12,885 nt of DNA, taken from assembly GCA_023415035.1 (NCBI GenBank), contig JAEZLX010000181.1, forward strand, positions 1-12,885. The letters run 5' to 3'. Within the stretch, counting starts at the first letter, position 1; every line of letters starts with the position of its first letter. Positions 8,873 to 12,885 of the stretch are shown piece after piece. The DNA comes from Pseudomonadota bacterium (lineage in GTDB: Bacteria > Pseudomonadota > Gammaproteobacteria > Burkholderiales > Burkholderiaceae_C). Made by a program: the position numbers and the translations under genes. Below the pieces are notes generated by a model. That model saw nothing but the letters and a program-made list of their open reading frames with translations. It was not told where the DNA came from and made no database searches.

Positions 8873-9117
8873 GCGGACGTTTCCTCCTCCAGACGGCGAT
8901 GGCCGGTGCTGCAGTACCAGCCACGCCTTCCCTTGACGGCTTCGGTTTCGGGCAGGTGCGTGCCGCACTGACGGCACGCGACCATGGGTACGGGCGCCGA
9001 CGGCGCGGTCGGGTTGCGCCGCGCTTGCTGCCGGGCCTGCGCCTCGCGGCGGTCGTTGCGCCAGACCCAGAAGGCCACCAGCAGCACGGCGATGACGAGC
9101 AGGTATTTCATCATCAT
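8869..9117 (-). CDS. Small membrane-anchored PP0621-type protein
   Basis: An 82-aa protein with one N-terminal membrane segment (about 4-19: KYLLVIAVLLVAFWVW), a basic linker (20-40), and a small C-terminal zinc-ribbon-like part: C48-x2-C51 (CRQCG), then C69 and H73 (YCSTGH). This matches the PP0621 family as I remember it: an uncharacterised short protein with a leading MKYLL segment and a Cys motif. Function is unknown. Three ATGs stand in a row (9117, 9114, 9111) with no clear ribosome-binding site, and the family usually starts with the last. The upstream ccsA-like stop is 10 nt away, and a five-codon ORF (9114-9131) bridges the two with ATGA overlaps at both ends. Translation from the ccsA-like gene is therefore probably coupled. 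Confidence 0.8.
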   Translation of the reverse strand: MMMKYLLVIAVLLVAFWVWRNDRREAQARQQARRNPTAPSAPVPMVACRQCGTHLPETEAVKGRRGWYCSTGHRRLEEETSA

Positions 9118-9127
9118 GGGAATGGCG

Positions 9128-9904
9128 TCATGCGCCCCGCTGCAGGATGACTTCGATCACGAAGCGCGAGCCGACATAGGCCAGCAACAGGAAGGCCGCG
9201 CCCACATAGAGCATGCGGACCGCGGTGCGACCGCGCCAGCCCAGGCGCCAGCGGCCCAGCAGCAGGATACCCATCGTCAGCCAGGCCAGGACGGCGAAGG
9301 TGGTCTTGTGGTTCCAGACCCATCCTGCGTTGAGCGCGCCCGAGAACCTGCCGCCGGCCACCAGGGTGGCCGTGAGCAGCGCGAAACCGGCTGTCACGAA
9401 GCGGAAGGTCAGGCGCTCAAGCGTCAGCAGCGGCATGGTGCTCTCGTCCGTCTGGCCCTGCCGCATGGCTTTCTCGGTGCGCTGCATCAGCCATGCATGG
9501 ACCACGGCGGCCGCAATCAGGCCGTAGGAGGCGATGCCCAGCGCCCAGTGCAACGGCAGCCAGGGCGAGCTCAGGCCCGGATAGGGCTGGCCGGGGAATA
9601 CCAATGCCAGGAGCATGGCCGTGGCGCCCAGCACCGACAGGGCTGCGCGCGCGCGCAGTTGCGGATACAGGCTGCTTTCGATGGCGTAGACTGTGAGCAC
9701 CAGCCAGACCGTGACCGACAACGCCGGACCGAAGCCGAAGCGGGGCGGTTCGGCGAACAGCCCCTGCAGCAAGGCCAGCAAGTGGAGCACCCAGACGCTC
9801 AGCAGCGCCCACCGGGAGGCGATGGGGGACAGGCGCCGGTAGGCATACGCCAGCAGGCCGTAGGCCAGGGCGGTGGACAGCGAAAGGGCGGTCAGGTGCG
9901 GCAT
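9128..9904 (-). CDS. CcsA/HemX/YpjD-like cytochrome c assembly membrane protein
   Basis: A 258-aa polytopic membrane protein with about eight hydrophobic segments. It contains histidines in the positions seen in CcsA/HemX-type proteins: H41 (WVLHLLALL), H119 (LPLHWALGIASYG) and H199 in the conserved WVWNHKTTFAVLAW stretch. These proteins relate to the haem-handling subunit of System II cytochrome c maturation. This short YpjD-like branch stands next to ffh in many proteobacteria, including E. coli (ypjD), and its exact role is unsettled. The start at 9904 (MPHLTAL) was preferred over 9952, which would add 16 polar residues before the first membrane segment. It is divergent from ffh across 159 bp and heads the run through the PP0621-type gene, pilS, pilR and ampD. 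No CcsB/ResB partner is in the window. Confidence 0.85.
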   Translation of the reverse strand: MPHLTALSLSTALAYGLLAYAYRRLSPIASRWALLSVWVLHLLALLQGLFAEPPRFGFGPALSVTVWLVLTVYAIESSLYPQLRARAALSVLGATAMLLALVFPGQPYPGLSSPWLPLHWALGIASYGLIAAAVVHAWLMQRTEKAMRQGQTDESTMPLLTLERLTFRFVTAGFALLTATLVAGGRFSGALNAGWVWNHKTTFAVLAWLTMGILLLGRWRLGWRGRTAVRMLYVGAAFLLLAYVGSRFVIEVILQRGA

Positions 9905-9927
9905 GGGTAAAAGGGTGTCCGGGATGC

Positions 9928-9964
9928 GCCCGCAAACCCTGCCAGCAGGCACGCGGGCTAAAAT
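9928..9964 (+). promoter_or_regulatory. Possible ffh promoter with flanking inverted repeat
   Basis: TAAAAT (9959-9964), in the context GGCTAAAATCC, is a good -10 match of a form I often associate with Comamonadaceae promoters. No convincing -35 is seen at 16-18 bp. Immediately upstream is an inverted repeat: GCCCGC (9928-9933) with GCGGGC (9953-9958), enclosing CCTG/CAGG. It could be an operator or part of the divergent promoter for the ccsA-like gene. The rest of 9905-10063 shows nothing else I can name. Confidence 0.35.
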
Positions 9965-10063
9965 CCTTCCGACAGTTTAACGGCCAGCGCCGTTTCCATG
10001 CCGTCCCGCGGAGGCGACGGCCGCCGCCGTCCACCGTACCGGCTCACAGTTCCCCGACACCCC

Positions 10064-11434
10064 ATGGCATCAGCTCTTTCCGAACGCCTCTCACGCATTG
10101 TCAAGACGGTGCGCGGCCAGGCACGCATCACCGAGGACAACGTCACCGAGATGTTGCGCGAGGTGCGCATGGCCCTGCTGGAGGCCGACGTGGCGCTGCC
10201 CGTGGTGCGCGACTTCATCGCGCGGGTCAAGGAAAAGGCGCTGGGCCAGGAGGTGCTGGGCTCGCTCACGCCCGGCCAGGTGCTGGTGAGCATCGTCAAC
10301 AAGGAGCTGGCCGCGACCATGGGCGAGGGCGTGGCCGACATCAACCTGGCCGCGCAGCCGCCGGCGGTGATCCTGATGGCTGGCCTGCAGGGCGCGGGCA
10401 AGACCACCACCACCGCCAAGCTGGCCAAGCTCCTGATCGAAAAGCGCAAGAAGAAGGTGCTCACGGTCTCGGGCGACGTCTACCGGCCTGCGGCCATCGA
10501 ACAGCTCAAGACCGTGACCGCACAGGCCGGCGCCGAGTGGTTCCCGAGTTCGCCCGACCAGAAACCGCTGGACATCGCGCGCGCGGCGCTGGACTATGCG
10601 AAGAAGCACTTCTTCGACGTGCTGCTGGTCGACACGGCCGGCCGCCTGGCCATCGACGAGGCGCTGATGCAGGAAATCAAGTCCCTGCACGCGGCGCTGA
10701 ACCCGGTGGAGACGCTGTTCGTGGTCGATGCCATGCAGGGCCAGGACGCGGTCAACACGGCCAAGGCCTTCAAGGAAGCGCTGCCGCTCACGGGCATTGT
10801 GCTGACCAAGATGGACGGCGACTCGCGCGGTGGTGCGGCGCTGTCGGTGCGGCAGGTCACGGGCGCGCCCATCAAGTTCGCGGGTGTCTCGGAGAAGATC
10901 GACGGCCTGGAGGTGTTCGATGCCGAACGCCATGCCGGCCGCATCCTGGGCATGGGCGACATCGTGGCGCTGGTCGAGCAGGTCACGGCCGGTGTCGACA
11001 TGGCAGCGGCGCAGAAGCTCGCGGCCAAGGTCAAGAGCGGTGACGGGTTCGACCTCAACGACTTCCTCGACCAGCTGCGGCAGATGAAGAAAATGGGCGG
11101 CCTGTCCAGCCTGATGGACAAGCTGCCAGGCGAGCTGGCGGCCAAGGCCAGCGAGGCCGACCTGACGCGCGCCGAGAAGGACATCCGGCGCAAGGAAGGC
11201 ATCATCTGCAGCATGACGCCGGCCGAGCGCCGCAAGCCCGAGATCATCAAGGCCACGCGCAAGCGCCGCATCGCCGCCGGCGCGGGTGTCCATGTGCAGG
11301 AGGTCAACCGCCTGCTCAAGGAGTTCGAGCAGATGCAGGCCATGATGAAGAAGATGAAAGGTGGCGGCCTGATGAAGATGCTCAAGCGCATGGGTGGCAT
11401 GAAGGGCATGCCCAAGCTGCCCGGCATGGGTTGA
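10064..11434 (+). CDS. ffh: Signal recognition particle protein Ffh
   Basis: A 456-aa SRP54 GTPase. With 4.5S RNA it binds signal sequences of nascent membrane proteins and delivers ribosomes to FtsY at the inner membrane. The N-domain helical bundle spans about 1-90. The G domain has G1 GLQGAGKT (107-114), DTAGR (190-194), TKMD (248-251) with DSRGGAALS, and the closing GVSEKIDGLEVF. The methionine-rich M domain (about 300-456) has MTPAERRKPEII and ends in MKMLKRMGGMKGMPKLPGMG. The start at 10064 (MASALSERLSRIVKT) matches the usual Ffh N-terminus. An in-frame ATG at 9998 would add 22 Arg/Pro-rich residues not expected in the family. No clear ribosome-binding site precedes it. It is followed after 45 nt by the CbiM-like gene and may be co-transcribed with it. 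The 4.5S RNA gene is not in the window. Confidence 0.98.
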   Translation: MASALSERLSRIVKTVRGQARITEDNVTEMLREVRMALLEADVALPVVRDFIARVKEKALGQEVLGSLTPGQVLVSIVNKELAATMGEGVADINLAAQPPAVILMAGLQGAGKTTTTAKLAKLLIEKRKKKVLTVSGDVYRPAAIEQLKTVTAQAGAEWFPSSPDQKPLDIARAALDYAKKHFFDVLLVDTAGRLAIDEALMQEIKSLHAALNPVETLFVVDAMQGQDAVNTAKAFKEALPLTGIVLTKMDGDSRGGAALSVRQVTGAPIKFAGVSEKIDGLEVFDAERHAGRILGMGDIVALVEQVTAGVDMAAAQKLAAKVKSGDGFDLNDFLDQLRQMKKMGGLSSLMDKLPGELAAKASEADLTRAEKDIRRKEGIICSMTPAERRKPEIIKATRKRRIAAGAGVHVQEVNRLLKEFEQMQAMMKKMKGGGLMKMLKRMGGMKGMPKLPGMG

Positions 11435-11479
11435 CGGCGGTCAATCCGCTGTGCGCGGGTGGCGGGTACAACGCTGCCG

Positions 11480-12103
11480 ATGTGGTTCCCATTCCATCTG
11501 GTTCTGGCCTTGCTGGCCCTGGGCGTGGCTTTGTCGCTGCGGCCCTGGCGCATGCTGCGCGGGCCGTTGCTGACACCGGCACTGGCCGCCGTGGCGCTGC
11601 TGCCCTGGGTGTGGCTGCTGCCGCAGAAGATGCCGCAGGGTTTGCAGGTGCAGCTCTCGGGTGCCTGTCTGCTGGTGCTGATGCTGGGATGGCCGCTGGC
11701 CGTGCTGGTGCTGGCCGCCGTGGCGCTGGTGGTCTGGCTGGCGGGTCAGGCCGATGCCGAGGCGGTGTTGCAGCAGGCGGTCTGGGTCGGTCTGGTGCCC
11801 GCAACGCTGGCACTGGGTATTGGTGCCGCCATCCGCCGCTGGCTGCCGGACAACATCTTCATTTACACGCTGGGTCGGGCCTTCCTGGGCACGGCGCTGT
11901 CGATGTTCGTGGCCGGGCTGCTGCTCGACGGGCTGTCGGCGCTGACCGGTCAGCCTTTGCGCGAGCTGGCGGTGGTGGCGCGCTGGCTGATGGCCTGGGG
12001 GGACGCGTTCCTGACCGGCATGTTCGCTGCGATCTTCGTGGCCTTTGCTCCCCAGTGGCTGGCCACCTGGTCGGACCGGCGCTACCTCAGGCCACCGGAG
12101 TAG
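11480..12103 (+). CDS. CbiM-like (energy-coupling-factor permease-related) membrane protein
   Basis: A 207-aa very hydrophobic protein with about six membrane segments. The C-terminal half holds the recognisable block: RRWLPDNIFIYTLGRAFLG (119-137), followed by MAWGDAFLTGMFAAIFVAFAPQW (171-193). This resembles the COG3235-type proteins that automatic pipelines name energy-coupling-factor ABC transporter permease. True CbiM proteins bind Co2+ through an N-terminal Met-His motif. Here the N-terminus is MWFPFH, so that site is absent and a cobalt role should not be assumed. No EcfT/EcfA-like genes are present. A GTG start at 11459 would add 7 residues; ATG at 11480 was chosen because the first membrane segment follows directly. 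It lies 45 nt after ffh and ends 12 nt before the convergent opgH. Confidence 0.7.
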   Translation: MWFPFHLVLALLALGVALSLRPWRMLRGPLLTPALAAVALLPWVWLLPQKMPQGLQVQLSGACLLVLMLGWPLAVLVLAAVALVVWLAGQADAEAVLQQAVWVGLVPATLALGIGAAIRRWLPDNIFIYTLGRAFLGTALSMFVAGLLLDGLSALTGQPLRELAVVARWLMAWGDAFLTGMFAAIFVAFAPQWLATWSDRRYLRPPE

Positions 12104-12116
12104 GCGGCCTGGGTTT
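12086..12116 (+). terminator. Candidate terminator between the CbiM-like gene and opgH
   Basis: An 8-bp stem (12086-12093 with 12106-12113, one T-G pair) encloses a 12-nt loop that holds the CbiM-like stop codon. It is followed by TTT on the plus strand. The T-tract is short, so efficiency is doubtful. There is none on the opgH side, so it would serve the plus strand only. Confidence 0.35.
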
Positions 12117-12885
12117 CAGGCGTAGCGCCAGGCGCGGCGCAGTACCGCGGGCGACCACGACTCCTCGGGGATGAGCAGCCAGCCCTGGGTGCGCATGTGG
12201 CGGCCCAGTTCGGCGCTGCCGGTGGACACCGTCAGCGGCGCGGCCAGCAGCAGCGGCAGCAGCACCGGGTACGACCAGGGCAGGGCCGAGGGCGCTGCCA
12301 GGGCCAGCGCGCAGCACACGGCGGCCGTGCCCAGCATCAGCGGGGCGTAGTGCGCGGCGGCATCGCGCCAGGCCACGCCGGTGGCTTCCCGCGGGGGCGA
12401 CTTCCACTCGAGCTTGATGCCGGTCAACGCGACCAGCACGAACAGCGAGTGCGCCACCATGCGGATGGGGGCCAGCATCAGGGCCAGCACACTCTCGAAC
12501 AAGGCGCTGCGCAGCAGGTTGAGTCCGCCGCCGAAGGAGCGCTGCTCGCGCCGCAGGAACACGGCGACCAGGCCCAGCACGCGGGGCAGGAACAGCAGCG
12601 ACAGCGTCCAGGCCCAGAGGCTGGCACGCTCGGCCAGGCTGGCGTGCCAGTCGGTGCCGTTGGCGTTGTCGATCACCAGCATGGTGGTGCCCAGGGCCAT
12701 GAACAGCAGCCACAGCGGTGCCGACAGGTAGGACATGGCGCCCACGCCGAACATGAAGCGGTGCACGCGGTGGATGCCGGGTTCGGCCATCAGGCGGGCG
12801 TTCTGCAGGTTGCCCTGGCACCAGCGGCGATCGCGCTGGAGTTCGCTGATGAGATCCGGCGGCTGCTGCTCGTAGCTGCCTTGCA
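12116..12885 (-). CDS. opgH: Glucan biosynthesis glucosyltransferase OpgH/MdoH (C-terminal part)
   Basis: The frame is open from the right edge (first full codon at 12883) to TGA at 12116, giving the last 255 residues. An inner-membrane GT2 enzyme of this type polymerises UDP-glucose into the beta-1,2-linked backbone of osmoregulated periplasmic glucans, working with periplasmic OpgG. The visible start, GSYEQQPPDLISELQRDRRW, then CQGNLQN, contains the LQRDRRW stretch equivalent to the Q-x-x-R-W acceptor motif. VHRFMFGVGAMSYLSAPLW follows as the first of about five C-terminal membrane segments. E. coli OpgH is 847 aa, so the catalytic N-terminal two-thirds lies outside. The in-frame ATG at 12790 is internal, not a start. 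It is convergent with the ffh/CbiM-like pair, 12 nt apart. Confidence 0.93.
   Translation of the reverse strand, partial: QGSYEQQPPDLISELQRDRRWCQGNLQNARLMAEPGIHRVHRFMFGVGAMSYLSAPLWLLFMALGTTMLVIDNANGTDWHASLAERASLWAWTLSLLFLPRVLGLVAVFLRREQRSFGGGLNLLRSALFESVLALMLAPIRMVAHSLFVLVALTGIKLEWKSPPREATGVAWRDAAAHYAPLMLGTAAVCCALALAAPSALPWSYPVLLPLLLAAPLTVSTGSAELGRHMRTQGWLLIPEESWSPAVLRRAWRYA

Noticed and set aside
8814..8924. Longer start for pilS at 8924
   Set aside because: It would overlap the PP0621-type gene by 56 nt and add 37 Arg/His/Pro-rich residues that read like out-of-frame coding sequence; ATG at 8813 is better supported by the ATGA junction.
10091..11293. 400-codon minus-strand frame opposite ffh
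   Set aside because: Antisense shadow of ffh, whose GTPase motifs are complete on the plus strand.

Overview
The window is GC-rich, densely packed bacterial chromosome. Its proteins and gene order point to a betaproteobacterium of the Burkholderiales, most likely the family Comamonadaceae (Acidovorax/Variovorax/Hydrogenophaga type). The signs are an AAPAKK-repeat histone H1-like protein beside nrdB, a two-ATP-cone NrdA, and the order ffh / ccsA-like / PP0621-type gene / pilS / pilR / ampD / nrdA / nrdB. This is inferred from the proteins and from memory of such genomes, not from a search. I see no insertion sequence, prophage, CRISPR array, tRNA or rRNA. The region looks like core genome.

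Layout, left to right. A lysine/alanine-rich histone-like gene runs off the left edge on the minus strand (1-150). Then come nrdB (343-1494) and nrdA (1638-4514), the small and large subunits of class Ia ribonucleotide reductase, both on the minus strand. nrdA has a recognisable promoter covered by two NrdR-type boxes 32 bp apart. Upstream, still on the minus strand, is a compact run: ccsA/ypjD-like cytochrome c assembly protein (9128-9904), a small membrane-anchored zinc-ribbon-like protein of PP0621 type (8869-9117), pilS (7017-8813), pilR (5469-6941) and ampD (4882-5472). Several junctions in this run are ATGA stop/start overlaps, and a 20-codon micro-ORF with its own strong ribosome-binding site sits exactly between the PP0621-type gene and pilS. 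On the plus strand, divergent from the ccsA-like gene, lie ffh (10064-11434) and a CbiM-like membrane protein (11480-12103). They converge on the 3' part of opgH/mdoH (12116-12885, minus), which is cut by the right edge.

How the genes work together. NrdA and NrdB make deoxyribonucleotides, and their repression is probably NrdR-dependent. PilS/PilR form a membrane-sensor and sigma-54 activator pair, the type that controls pilin transcription. AmpD recycles cell-wall anhydromuropeptides. Ffh is the protein of the signal recognition particle. OpgH makes osmoregulated periplasmic glucans. No single pathway unites the window. I found no convincing previously undescribed system. The points most worth checking are the micro-ORF coupling ahead of pilS, the NrdR-covered nrdA promoter, the long inverted repeat between nrdA and nrdB, and the 5'-leader hairpin of the histone-like gene.
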